DNA of 64,000 nt from Methylobacterium sp. Leaf118 (GTDB lineage Bacteria > Pseudomonadota > Alphaproteobacteria > Rhizobiales > Beijerinckiaceae), in the NCBI RefSeq assembly GCF_920984675.1, contig NZ_CAKLBV010000001.1:62001-126000 (forward strand). Direction: 5' to 3'. Each line of letters opens with the position of its first letter. The first letter of the stretch is position 1. Under the pieces are notes generated by a model. The model was not told the origin of the DNA and did not search any database. It saw only the letters and a program-made list of their open reading frames with translations. The translations under genes and the position numbers were made by a program. Positions 46,898 to 55,371 of this stretch are shown here, one piece after another.

Positions 46898-47158
46898 GGG
46901 GCGGTCGGCCCTTTGGAGGATCGTCCCGGGCAACCGGATCCGGGACGATCCGCTCAACGCCTGGGCCGCATCAGCTTTTGGAGAGAGCGGGCGTCCACCG
47001 CCGAGGCCGATGCGCCGGAGACGGCTCCCGAGGTGTTTCGCCCGGTCCTTGTGCCGCATCGCCGTTTCCCGGGCGCCGTCCACCTTGCGGGGCGGGACTC
47101 TGCGAACGCGCAGCGGGAGCGGGCGCCGCCCGCCGCGATGCAGAGGGTGACGGCACCG

Positions 47159-47764
47159 ATGGACAAGCTCTCCTACTACCTCCTCGCCGCGATCGAGTCG
47201 GTGCTTGGCGTCTTCGGCGTGCGAACGCTCTACGAGCAGCCCGATTACAGCGTCGTGCGCCGGCTCGACCAGGGCGTCGAGATCCGTGCCTATGAACCCC
47301 GGCTTGCCGTCGAAACCGACGCGAAGCGGCAGGGCGACGCCGAGGCGTTCGGGCGGCTGTTCCGCTACATCGCCGGCGCGAACCGGGAGGCCGGCCGCAT
47401 CGCCATGACGGCCCCCGTCGAGATCGCCGGAACGCGCATCGCGATGACCGTCCCGGTCGAGCGGAAGGCGGGCGGCACGATGCGGTTCTTCCTGCCGCGC
47501 GCGGTCGTCGAAGCAGGGGCGCCGGAGCCGACCGAGGCCGGTGTCCGTCTTGTCCAGGTGCCCGCCGAACGTGTGGCGGCGCTGCGCTTCTCGGGCCGCA
47601 TCTCGCCCGAGGCGCTGGCCGAGCAGGAGCGCATCCTGGCCCGCGCCCTGTCGGCCGCCGGTGCCGACGCGAGCGAGGCCCCGATGTTCATGGGATACGA
47701 TCCGCCCTTCGCCCTCCCGTTTCTGCGCAGGAACGAGGTGGCAGTCCGGCTGCGCGCGTCTTGA
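47159..47764 (+). CDS. SOUL-family haem-binding protein
   Basis: A 201-residue protein with an N-terminal membrane anchor or signal (LSYYLLAAIESVLGVFGVRT). The SOUL domain follows: YEQPDYSVVRRLDQGVEIRA, FGRLFRYIAGANREAGRIAM, the paired MTAPVEIAGTRIAMTVPVER and the terminal MGYDPPFALPFLRRNEVAV. SOUL/HBP proteins bind haem or porphyrins; the bacterial role is unclear. The ATG giving MDKLSYY was chosen; an in-frame ATG 21 bp earlier is possible. Its end is 69 bp from the convergent gpmA gene. Confidence 0.88.
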   Translation: MDKLSYYLLAAIESVLGVFGVRTLYEQPDYSVVRRLDQGVEIRAYEPRLAVETDAKRQGDAEAFGRLFRYIAGANREAGRIAMTAPVEIAGTRIAMTVPVERKAGGTMRFFLPRAVVEAGAPEPTEAGVRLVQVPAERVAALRFSGRISPEALAEQERILARALSAAGADASEAPMFMGYDPPFALPFLRRNEVAVRLRAS

Positions 47765-47833
47765 AAAGCGGCGCCGACGCCGTGAGCCTGCATCCCGCCT
47801 TTCGGCCGTGACGCTGCCACCGCTCCCGGCTTC

Positions 47834-48487
47834 TCAGGCTGTCCGATCGGCCTCGGGAGCGATCGCGGCCCTGCGGACCAGGCCGCCCTCGGCCGCCGCC
47901 GCGTAGATGAGGAACTCGGCGGTGCCGAGATTGACCTCCTCGATCGCCTCCGGCGCGATGCGCTCGAGCTGCACGAGCAGGGCGCGCAACGAGTTGCCGT
48001 GGGCCACCACGAGGACCGACGCGCCGTCCCGGAACCGCGGCGCGATGCGTCCCTCGAAGAACGGCCAGACCCGTGCCGCTGCCATCGCAAGGCTCTCGCC
48101 GCCCGGCGGCACCGCCTCGTAGGACTTGCGCCAGGAGCGAACCTGATCGCCGCCGAAGCGCGCCCGGGCCTCCGTCTTGTTCAGGCCGGCCAATTCTCCG
48201 TAGTCGCGCTCGTTGAGGGCCGCGTCCTTCTCCACGGATAGGTCCGGCTGACCGAGTTCGCCCAGCATGAGCGCCAGGGTGTCCTGGGCCCGTCGCAGCC
48301 GGCTCGTGAACGCCACGTCGAAACGCAGCCCCAGCGCCTTCAGGGACCGGCCGGCCGCCCGGGCCTCCTCGACGCCGCGCGGCGTCAAAGCGGGATCGCG
48401 CAGGCCCGAGAACAGGTCGCGGGCGTTGTCCTCGCTCTGCCCGTGGCGCATCAGCACCAATGCGGTGTCGGCCGTTGCCCTGTCCAT
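47834..48487 (-). CDS. gpmA: 2,3-bisphosphoglycerate-dependent phosphoglycerate mutase
   Basis: A 217-residue histidine phosphatase-fold enzyme that interconverts 3- and 2-phosphoglycerate. It has the phospho-histidine motif LVLMRHGQSEDN (about residues 10-21), TSRLRRAQDTL, the acid NERDYGELAGLNK and the second histidine in VVAHGNSLRALL. The loop sequence and length fit the dPGM group rather than general phosphatases. The start MDRATADTAL has GGGAG upstream. A much longer open frame to 48970 runs through the intergenic region and was rejected. Confidence 0.93.
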   Translation of the reverse strand: MDRATADTALVLMRHGQSEDNARDLFSGLRDPALTPRGVEEARAAGRSLKALGLRFDVAFTSRLRRAQDTLALMLGELGQPDLSVEKDAALNERDYGELAGLNKTEARARFGGDQVRSWRKSYEAVPPGGESLAMAAARVWPFFEGRIAPRFRDGASVLVVAHGNSLRALLVQLERIAPEAIEEVNLGTAEFLIYAAAAEGGLVRRAAIAPEADRTA

Positions 48488-48947
48488 CCGATCTCCCTCG
48501 ACGACTTTGCGTCCACGCCGCGCGTTCTTGCTTCGTCGCGCGTTCTTGCCTTGCCGCGGCCCACCCGGCGAGGGGCAAAGCGGCCACACCCCCCCCGCCG
48601 TGATGGTCGACCCCTCATCGCCCCGGATCGCGGAGATCGCGCACGACACGGGACGGGCGGGACGTGGACGATCCGGAAAACAGGGAGCGATCGGGGGCGG
48701 GCCGAGGCCCATCGTCGTCTCGAAATGACGGGGCTTCTGAGCCCGTTGCCCCCGCTGCAAGGCCGGCTCAGGATAAGGATATGATAAGATCGGGTTCAGT
48801 TTGTTGAGTGCGCTTTGTCTTCGTAAAACTGAAAAACCTCTGAAAATCTGCCTCGAACACATCATGCATGGGCTTGTCGAGCAACGGGATTTGGATTTCT
48901 GCCGATTCCGATTGACCGGTCTTGCCTCGAGTGAGATGAGGATTGGG
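48488..48947. other. Intergenic region between gpmA and the cobalamin riboswitch
   Basis: This 460-bp gap holds the divergent promoters of gpmA (minus) and the btu operon (plus). A 17-base near-repeat containing CGCGCGTTCTTGC occurs twice around 48520-48550, just upstream of gpmA. A GATAAG...GATAAG pair at 48773-48789 may lie near the btu promoter. No gene is supported. Confidence 0.4.
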
Positions 48948-49172
48948 ACGGTTCCCCTCGGGGGACGCAAAAGGGAACGGGGTGAGGGCGAAAGCCCGAT
49001 GCCTCGGCTGCCCCCGCAACTGTAAGCGGCGAGCCTTTCGCCACCTGCGAGCGCCTTGTGACGGGCCCGGATACCGGGTCTTGCGCAAGAGACGCTCAGT
49101 CACTGGATGGGCCTCATCCGGGAAGACGGTGGCAAGGCAATGACCCGTGAGCCAGGAGACCTGCCGTCAGCC
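48948..49172 (+). promoter_or_regulatory. Cobalamin (AdoCbl) riboswitch
   Basis: The conserved cobalamin riboswitch core is visible in order: GGGAACGGGGTG (48973-48984), AAAGCCCGATGCCTCGG, GCTGCCCCCGCAACTGTAAG with the B12-box-type sequence, GCCACC, then CCGGGAAGACGG and GGCAATGACCCG, and finally GAGCCAGGAGACCTGCC near 49150-49166. It lies directly upstream of a TonB receptor and a B12 ABC transporter. Adenosylcobalamin binding should reduce their expression, the usual logic for uptake genes. Confidence 0.93.
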
Positions 49173-49304
49173 GTGGTCACACGCGAAACGCGTCGGGCGG
49201 GGTGCTCCGATGGGTGTCGAAGCGCTGCGAATCCCGTGGGGCGCGGCGGCTGAGGCCTCGTTCGCGGTGACGTGCCACTGCCGTCGCCCGAGGTCGCCTG
49301 TTCC

Positions 49305-51317
49305 ATGCCGTTCGTCCCCCGTTCCGCTCTGCGGTTCGCGCTGGTTTTGTCCTGCGCGGCCGCGACCCTCGCCTCAGGGCCGGCCCCGGCGCAGCAGGCC
49401 GCAGCCCCCCGTATCGGGCCGAAGGATCCGCCGGCCGGCGCCCCGGCGGCCACGACGCTGGAGGAGATTTCGGTCAGCGCCACGGGCGTGCCGACGCCGA
49501 CCGGGCAGGTGGGTTCGAGCGTCACGGTCCTGACCGCGCCGATGCTGGAGCAGCAGCAGCGCCGCACTGTCCCGGACGCGCTCCAGCAGGTGCCCGGCCT
49601 CAACGTCGTGCAGACGGGCGGACCGGGTGGCCAGACCTCGGTCTTCATCCGCGGCGCGAACGCGAACCACACCAAGGTGCTCATCGACGGCATCGATGCG
49701 ACCGATCCGTCGAGCCCGAACGGTGCCTTCGACTTCGGCCAGTTGCTCACCGACGACCTCTCCCGCATCGAAGTGCTGCGCGGACCCCAGAGCGGCCTCT
49801 ACGGCTCGGATGCCATCGGCGGCGTGATCGCCTTCACCACGAAGCGCGGCGAGGGACCGGCGCGGGCGAGCCTGCGCGTCGAAGGCGGCACGTTCGGGAC
49901 CTTCAACCCGTCCGGACGGATCAGCGGCGCCGAGAATGGCTTCGACTATTCGGTCACGGTCTCGCATGTCCGGGCCGCCGCGACGCCGGTGACTCCCCTC
50001 GACCTCGTGCCCCTCGGCGGACGCCGCTTTCCGAACGCCTACGACAACACCACCGTCTCGGCGAAGCTCGGCTATCAGATCACCGACACGCTCCGATGGA
50101 ACGCGGTGACCCGCTTCACCGGATCCAAGCTGCTGATCTCCCTCGACGATTATAGCCTGTTCCCGAGTCCGGTCCGGTTCGGTGCGTTGCGCGGGCAACA
50201 GGATGTCGAGCAGATCTTCACCCGCAACGAACTCGAATGGACACCGTTCGCCGGATTTCACAACATCCTGGCATTCAATTACTCAAATCTGTCCAGCCGG
50301 AATCAGTCGGATATCGATAACCCGCTTGCGCTGCTCCCCATCGAGAACACCGGCGAGCGGATGCGGTACGAGTACCGTGGCGACTATCGGTTCTCGCCCG
50401 GCAATCTGATTCTGTTCGGCGCGCAGCGCGACGAGGAGCGCCTGTCCAACGCCGACCCCAACCCGTTCGGCGCCGGCACCGTGAACGCCCGCAACGGCAA
50501 CACGGCGGGCTACGCCGAAGCGCAGCTGACGCCCTTCGCGCGGGCCTTCCTCGTGGCCAATGTCCGCCACGACGTGAACGACGCATTCGGACCCGCCACG
50601 ACGTTCCGGGTCGCACCGAGCTACATCCTGCCGTTCACCGAAACACGGCTGAAAGGCAGTGTCGGGACAGGCTTCAAGTCCCCGACTCTCTACCAGCTCT
50701 TCGTCGACATCCCCTCCTTCGGTCAGATCGCCAATCCCGGGCTCAAACCGGAAGAAAGCTTCGGCTATGATGCTGGCTTCGAGCAGCCCTTGGGTGATCG
50801 GGTCCTCGTCGGCGCGACCTATTTCCAGAACGACTACAGGAACCTCATTCAGACCGAGTTTCTGCCCGGCTTCCAGTACCGGTACGAAAACGTCGGCCGG
50901 GCGAACTCCTACGGCGCCGAATCGTTCGTGGCCGTGCAGATCAGCGACACCCTGTCGGGACGCATCGATTACACGAACACGGTGACGAAGGATGAGATCC
51001 GCGACCAGGAATTGCTGCGCCGCCCGCGTCACAAGGGCAGTGCGACGGCCCTCTGGACGCCACTGCCCGGGCTGACCGTCAGCGGCACCCTGGTCGTCCT
51101 CGGCTCGTTCGTCGACGGAAACCGCGACTTCTCCGTCCCGCGGTTCCGGGCGCCGGGCTTCACCCTCGTCAACCTCGCCGTCACCTACGACGTGTCGGAG
51201 ACGGTCAGGGTGTTCGGGCGCATCGATAACCTGTTCGATCGGCGCTACGAGAATCCGACCGGCTTTCTCGGCCCGGGCCTCGCCATCTATGGCGGCGTCC
51301 GCGTGACCGCGTTCTGA
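49305..51317 (+). CDS. btuB: TonB-dependent vitamin B12 receptor (BtuB-like)
   Basis: A 670-residue outer-membrane receptor. A signal peptide (PRSALRFALVLSCAAATLAS, cleavage near residue 35) is followed by a TonB-box-like segment (LEEISVSATG). The plug domain (PDALQQVPGLNVVQTGGPGG, EVLRGPQSGLYGSDAIGGVI) and a beta-barrel ending YGGVRVTAF with a terminal Phe come next. The cobalamin riboswitch and the B12 ABC genes behind it support the substrate. I chose the ATG that begins the signal peptide; a GTG 33 bp upstream is possible. Confidence 0.9.
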   Translation: MPFVPRSALRFALVLSCAAATLASGPAPAQQAAAPRIGPKDPPAGAPAATTLEEISVSATGVPTPTGQVGSSVTVLTAPMLEQQQRRTVPDALQQVPGLNVVQTGGPGGQTSVFIRGANANHTKVLIDGIDATDPSSPNGAFDFGQLLTDDLSRIEVLRGPQSGLYGSDAIGGVIAFTTKRGEGPARASLRVEGGTFGTFNPSGRISGAENGFDYSVTVSHVRAAATPVTPLDLVPLGGRRFPNAYDNTTVSAKLGYQITDTLRWNAVTRFTGSKLLISLDDYSLFPSPVRFGALRGQQDVEQIFTRNELEWTPFAGFHNILAFNYSNLSSRNQSDIDNPLALLPIENTGERMRYEYRGDYRFSPGNLILFGAQRDEERLSNADPNPFGAGTVNARNGNTAGYAEAQLTPFARAFLVANVRHDVNDAFGPATTFRVAPSYILPFTETRLKGSVGTGFKSPTLYQLFVDIPSFGQIANPGLKPEESFGYDAGFEQPLGDRVLVGATYFQNDYRNLIQTEFLPGFQYRYENVGRANSYGAESFVAVQISDTLSGRIDYTNTVTKDEIRDQELLRRPRHKGSATALWTPLPGLTVSGTLVVLGSFVDGNRDFSVPRFRAPGFTLVNLAVTYDVSETVRVFGRIDNLFDRRYENPTGFLGPGLAIYGGVRVTAF

Positions 51318-51339
51318 ACCGAACTCCGGCAGGAGAACG

Positions 51340-52170
51340 ATGCCGTTGCGAAGGGCCCTCGCCGTGCTCGCCGTCCTGATGGTTCCGCCGGCCGTGGTGG
51401 CCGCGCCGGCGCGGGTCGTCTCGATGAATCTGTGCGCCGACGAACTGGTCCTGCGGCTTGCCGACCGGACCCAGATCGCCGCGGTGACCGATCTCGCCCG
51501 CGATCCCCGCGGCTCGACGGTGGCCGCGGCCGCCCTCGGCCTGCCGGTCACCCGCGGTCTGTCGGAGGAGATCGTCGCGCTTGCGCCCGATCTGGTCATC
51601 GCGGGCGCCTTCACCACCCGCCAGACGGTCGGCCTGCTCAAGCGCATCGGCATCCCCGTCCTCGAACTCGGCGTCCCCACCGACCTCGAGGGGGTGCGCG
51701 ATCAGATCCGCATTGTGGCGGTGGCCCTCGGACAGCCGGAGCGCGGCGCGGCGATGGTCGCCGACCTCGATGCCCGGCTCGCCGCCGTGATGCCCGCGCC
51801 GCGTGCCCTGCGCGCCCTGGTGATGCGCCCGAACGCCTTCACGGTGGCGCCGGGCGGTCTCGGGGACGCCCTGATCCGGGCCGCCGGGCTCGTCAACGTG
51901 GCCGCCGAACTCGGGCGAGACCGGTTCGGGCAGGTGCCGCTGGAGGCCGCCGCCTTCGCCGATGCCGACCTCCTCGTGGTGGATGCGGGGATGCCGGGCC
52001 ACCCGTCCCTGGCCGATGCGGTCCTGCACCATCCCGTCGTCCGGTCGTTGCATCGCTCGGGCCGGACCGTCGCGATTCCCAATCGGTTCTGGACCTGCCC
52101 CGGTCCGCAGATGGCGGAGGTCGTGGCCCGGCTCGCCGCGGCGGCGCGCACCCGGAGCGGAGGACCATGA
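51340..52170 (+). CDS. btuF: Cobalamin ABC transporter substrate-binding protein
   Basis: A 276-residue periplasmic binding protein of the BtuF/FecB class. The signal peptide (LRRALAVLAVLMVPPAVVAA) is cleaved near residue 22. The mature part starts ARVVSMNLCADELVLRLADR and contains LAPDLVIAGAFTTRQT and ALVMRPNAFTVAPGGLGDAL. It binds B12 in the periplasm and passes it to BtuCD. It follows btuB by 22 bp and overlaps btuC by 4 bp. Confidence 0.88.
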   Translation: MPLRRALAVLAVLMVPPAVVAAPARVVSMNLCADELVLRLADRTQIAAVTDLARDPRGSTVAAAALGLPVTRGLSEEIVALAPDLVIAGAFTTRQTVGLLKRIGIPVLELGVPTDLEGVRDQIRIVAVALGQPERGAAMVADLDARLAAVMPAPRALRALVMRPNAFTVAPGGLGDALIRAAGLVNVAAELGRDRFGQVPLEAAAFADADLLVVDAGMPGHPSLADAVLHHPVVRSLHRSGRTVAIPNRFWTCPGPQMAEVVARLAAAARTRSGGP

Positions 52171-53189
52171 CCACACTTGTTCCATCCGGCGCCGCGGGCA
52201 TCCGAGGGCGCCGCCTCGTGGCGGGGCTCGCCGCTTCCGTCCTCCTGCTCACTGGCGTATCGGTCGCGGTCGGCTATGCCGCCTTCGACGTCACCGCGGC
52301 CTTTGCCGATCTCCTGTCCGGGCGCACCACGCTTCCCGCCCTGGTCCTGTGGGAGTTGCGGATCCCGCGGGCGCTGCTCGGCGGCCTCGTCGGGTTCAGC
52401 CTCGGCCTCACCGGGGCGGCGATGCAGGGCTACCTGCGCAATCCCCTGGCCGATCCCGGCATCCTCGGACTCTCCTCGGCCGCGGCGCTGGGCGCCGTCA
52501 TCGTGTTCTATGGCGGGTTCGCCGCCTCGCTCGCGCTGGCCCTGCCGCTCGGCGGCATCGCGGGCGCGGCACTCGCGGCCGGGCTCCTGAACGCGCTGGC
52601 CGCCCGCGGCAGCGGCACCCTGGGCCTGATCCTGGCCGGGGTCGGCCTGTCGAGCCTGGCCGGCGCGCTGACGGCGCTCGCCCTCAATCTGTCGCCGAAC
52701 CCCTACGCGGCGCTGGAGATCGTGTTCTGGCTGATGGGATCGCTCAGCGACCGCAGCATGGACCATGTCCTGCTCTGCCTGCCGCTGATGGCGCTGGGCT
52801 GGGCACTGATGCTCTCGACGGGCTCGGCGCTCGACGCGCTGAGCCTCGGCGAGGACACCGCGGCGAGCCTCGGCGTCTCCCTCGTCTCGGTGCGGCTGCG
52901 GCTCGTCACCGGGGCGGCACTCGCGGTGGGCAGCGGGGTCGCGGTCAGCGGCGCCATCGGCTTCGTCGGACTGGTCGTGCCCCATCTCGTGCGCCCGCTC
53001 GTCGGATCGCGCCCCGGAGCGAGCCTCTGGCCCAGCGGGCTCGCCGGCGCGGTGCTGGTTCTGGCCGCCGATATCGGCGTGCGCGCCCTCGCCACCCGGC
53101 CCGAACTGAAGCTCGGCGTGGTGACGGCGCTGGTGGGCGCGCCGTTCCTGATCGTCCTGCTCCTGCGCAGCCGCGGAGGGCGGGTATGA
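52167..53189 (+). CDS. btuC: Cobalamin ABC transporter permease
   Basis: A 340-residue FecCD-type permease with about ten transmembrane helices. Family motifs are LWELRIPRALLGGLVGFSLG, GAAMQGYLRNPLADPGILGL, the cytoplasmic coupling region around LSLGEDTAASLGV, and GFVGLVVPHLVRPLVG. The ATG overlaps the btuF stop. The start was chosen from the ATGA overlap and GGAGGACC upstream; a long in-frame reading inside btuF was rejected. Confidence 0.93.
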   Translation: MTTLVPSGAAGIRGRRLVAGLAASVLLLTGVSVAVGYAAFDVTAAFADLLSGRTTLPALVLWELRIPRALLGGLVGFSLGLTGAAMQGYLRNPLADPGILGLSSAAALGAVIVFYGGFAASLALALPLGGIAGAALAAGLLNALAARGSGTLGLILAGVGLSSLAGALTALALNLSPNPYAALEIVFWLMGSLSDRSMDHVLLCLPLMALGWALMLSTGSALDALSLGEDTAASLGVSLVSVRLRLVTGAALAVGSGVAVSGAIGFVGLVVPHLVRPLVGSRPGASLWPSGLAGAVLVLAADIGVRALATRPELKLGVVTALVGAPFLIVLLLRSRGGRV

Positions 53190-54001
53190 GCCTCGAGGCG
53201 CGCGGCCTCGCCCTCCGGCTTGGCCGCCGATCCCTCCTGTCCGGCATCGACCTCGCGCTGGCGCCGGGCCGCTTCGTGGCGCTTGTCGGGCCGAACGGGG
53301 CGGGCAAGACCACGCTGCTCCGCGGGCTCACCGGACTGCTCCCGCCGTCCGCAGGCACGATCCGGCTCGACGGGCAGCCCTTGTCCGATCTGAGCCGCGA
53401 CGCGCGCGCCCGGCGGATCGCGGCCGTATTCCAGGGCGTCGGAGTCGGCTGGCCGATGAGCGTCCGCGAGATCGTCGCGCTCGGGCGCCGACCCCACCGC
53501 CGCGTCTTCGCCGGCCCGGGGGAGCGGGACGAGGCGGCGATCCTCCGGGCGATGGAGCGGACGGATGTCGCCCATCTCGCCGACCGCGCCGAGCCGAGCC
53601 TCTCCACCGGCGAGCGCATGCGCACGCTTCTCGCCCGGGCGCTTGCCGTCGAGGCCGATTGGCTGATGGCCGACGAACCGATCACCGGCCTCGATCCCGC
53701 GCATCAAATCGATGCCATGGCCCTGTTCCGCGACATCGCCCGCGACGGCGCAGGCGTCGTCGCCGTGCTGCACGATCTCACCCTCGCCGCCCGCTTCTGC
53801 GACCGCATCCTGGTGCTGGCGGAGGGGCGGATCGTGGCGGACGCGGCCCCGGACGCGGCCCTGACCGACCGCCTGCTCGCCGAGGTGTTCGGGGTGACCG
53901 CGCGGCGGGGACGGGCACCGGACGGAACACCCTACATCCTGCCCTGGGCCCGCGCCCGGGCGACGACGGAGGACGACGATGACGCCATCCGCTCACCTTG
54001 A
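53186..54001 (+). CDS. btuD: Cobalamin ABC transporter ATP-binding protein
   Basis: A 271-residue ABC ATPase. Walker A is GPNGAGKTTLLRG (about residues 34-46), Walker B lies in WLMADEPITGLDP, and the H-loop is VLHDLTLAARFCD. The signature reads LSTGERMRTLLARAL, where the family usually has LSGGE/Q, an odd but seen substitution. It powers BtuC. ATGA overlap with btuC; its last 23 bp overlap the next gene. Confidence 0.92.
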   Translation: MSLEARGLALRLGRRSLLSGIDLALAPGRFVALVGPNGAGKTTLLRGLTGLLPPSAGTIRLDGQPLSDLSRDARARRIAAVFQGVGVGWPMSVREIVALGRRPHRRVFAGPGERDEAAILRAMERTDVAHLADRAEPSLSTGERMRTLLARALAVEADWLMADEPITGLDPAHQIDAMALFRDIARDGAGVVAVLHDLTLAARFCDRILVLAEGRIVADAAPDAALTDRLLAEVFGVTARRGRAPDGTPYILPWARARATTEDDDDAIRSP

Positions 54002-54944
54002 CGCGGTCACGGAGCTGCTGCGCGGCGCCCTCGCCGATCCCGGGACCGCCTGGAGCCTCGGCACCTTCGGGGCCATCGCCGAATTCATGCGCGATCCGGA
54101 CGAGCCGGTGCAGGCCCTGGCCGACGGGCGGATGGGGATGGCCACCGCCCGCGGGGCCATCGCCCTCATCCCGAATGCCGATCTGCGTCCCGTCGCCTAC
54201 GAGACCGCTTTGGCCTTGGGCTGGAACCACGCGGTCGCCCTCTGTCTGCCGTCGGAGGCCTGCGCCATGAGCGGCCGCAGCGTGGTGACCGAGCTCGGCC
54301 CCGATCGCGAGGCCGCCAGGGCCGAGAACCGGGAAGACGTCCTGTTCGATCTCGGCCTCGGGCTGCGCGCGGTCGATGCCTGCGTGCGCACGGGCGATCC
54401 GGACGCCGTCGCCTGTCTCCGCGCCGGGGTGGGCCGCCCCCTGTTCGACCCCGCGAACCCGATCGGGCCGCGCCTCGTGGCCATGAGCCCGCACCGGATC
54501 TTCCTCGCCCGGATCGGCCGGATCGAGGTCTACGCGCCGATCCCCGGGCCGGGCGGCACGAGTCCCGAGGGACCGCACACGCATGTCCTGCCGAAACTCC
54601 TGCGTCAGGGCCGCACGCATGCGGCGACGACGCCAATCCCGGCCGGCCTCGTGCCCTGCGCCGGTCTGCATCCGCCCCACCCCTACAAGGACATGTTGGG
54701 CCAGCGGATCGCCTTCGACGTCGCCCGCCTCGATGCGTTTCGGGCGCTCCTCGACCGTTGGGGCGATCCGGACTGGGTCGCGATCAAGCGCGGCGCTCCA
54801 CACATGCCCGACAGTCCCCTTTCGAGCCGGCACGCCCAGGGGGCCCGCCGCGTGGCCGAGATCCAGGCGCGCCTCCGCCGCGGCGAGAGCAATGTGCCGG
54901 ATCTGCTCTTGGACGAGAACGACGGCGAGGCGGACGAGGCGTGA
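53979..54944 (+). CDS. Unknown protein encoded in the B12 uptake operon
   Basis: A 321-residue soluble protein that I do not recognise. It has no signal peptide or transmembrane segment. Distinct segments include LGTFGAIAEFMRDPDEPVQA, LRPVAYETALALGWNHAVAL, a Cys pair in ALCLPSEACAM and the histidine-rich PHTHVLPKLLRQGRTHA and LHPPHPYKDMLGQ. GGAGGA precedes the ATG. It overlaps btuD by 23 bp, so it is very likely part of the riboswitch-controlled operon and may help cobalamin handling. Confidence 0.75.
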   Translation: MTPSAHLDAVTELLRGALADPGTAWSLGTFGAIAEFMRDPDEPVQALADGRMGMATARGAIALIPNADLRPVAYETALALGWNHAVALCLPSEACAMSGRSVVTELGPDREAARAENREDVLFDLGLGLRAVDACVRTGDPDAVACLRAGVGRPLFDPANPIGPRLVAMSPHRIFLARIGRIEVYAPIPGPGGTSPEGPHTHVLPKLLRQGRTHAATTPIPAGLVPCAGLHPPHPYKDMLGQRIAFDVARLDAFRALLDRWGDPDWVAIKRGAPHMPDSPLSSRHAQGARRVAEIQARLRRGESNVPDLLLDENDGEADEA

Positions 54945-55371
54945 GCGCGAAAGCCGTGGCGGAGGCGGACCGAGTGCCGGGCCGGGCTACCCTCGGATCG
55001 GCCGCCCTGCCTCCGGCACATCGATCGATTCAGGGACGGCCCGCTCCGCCTCTGCCCCAAGCGCCGTCGGGATAAGGCCCGGCGCGGCATGACGGATGCC
55101 TGTGAGCGGGACGGACGGTGACGCAGGCTCGCCCGTGCCTAGCTCCGCTATCGCTGCCCGATCGTGCCGCCGCGAGCGCTCCACCGCGACGATTGCCGCC
55201 TTGATGCCCCGGGCTTCCGGAGAGGTGCCCGTCGAGGGAACGCCCCCCTCTGCCTGCAAAGCGGACACCGAGATAATGGACCAAGCGTCCATAACCCTCC
55301 GTGACCGGACTGGATGAACGCAGCCGCCCCGCGATCCGTGGCGGCACGAGGCATTTCGTGCGGCGACACCG
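54945..55371. other. Intergenic region between convergent genes
   Basis: This 427-bp stretch separates the B12 operon from the end of the giant minus-strand gene. It holds one short inverted repeat, ATGGAC (55276-55281) and GTCCAT (55287-55292). Short open frames here have shadow-like composition. I see no gene or clear terminator. Confidence 0.45.

Noticed and set aside
48488-48970. Long upstream extension of gpmA on the minus strand
   Set aside because: The mutase motif starts ten residues after the ATG at 48487, which has a good ribosome-binding site. The extension runs through the divergent promoter region.
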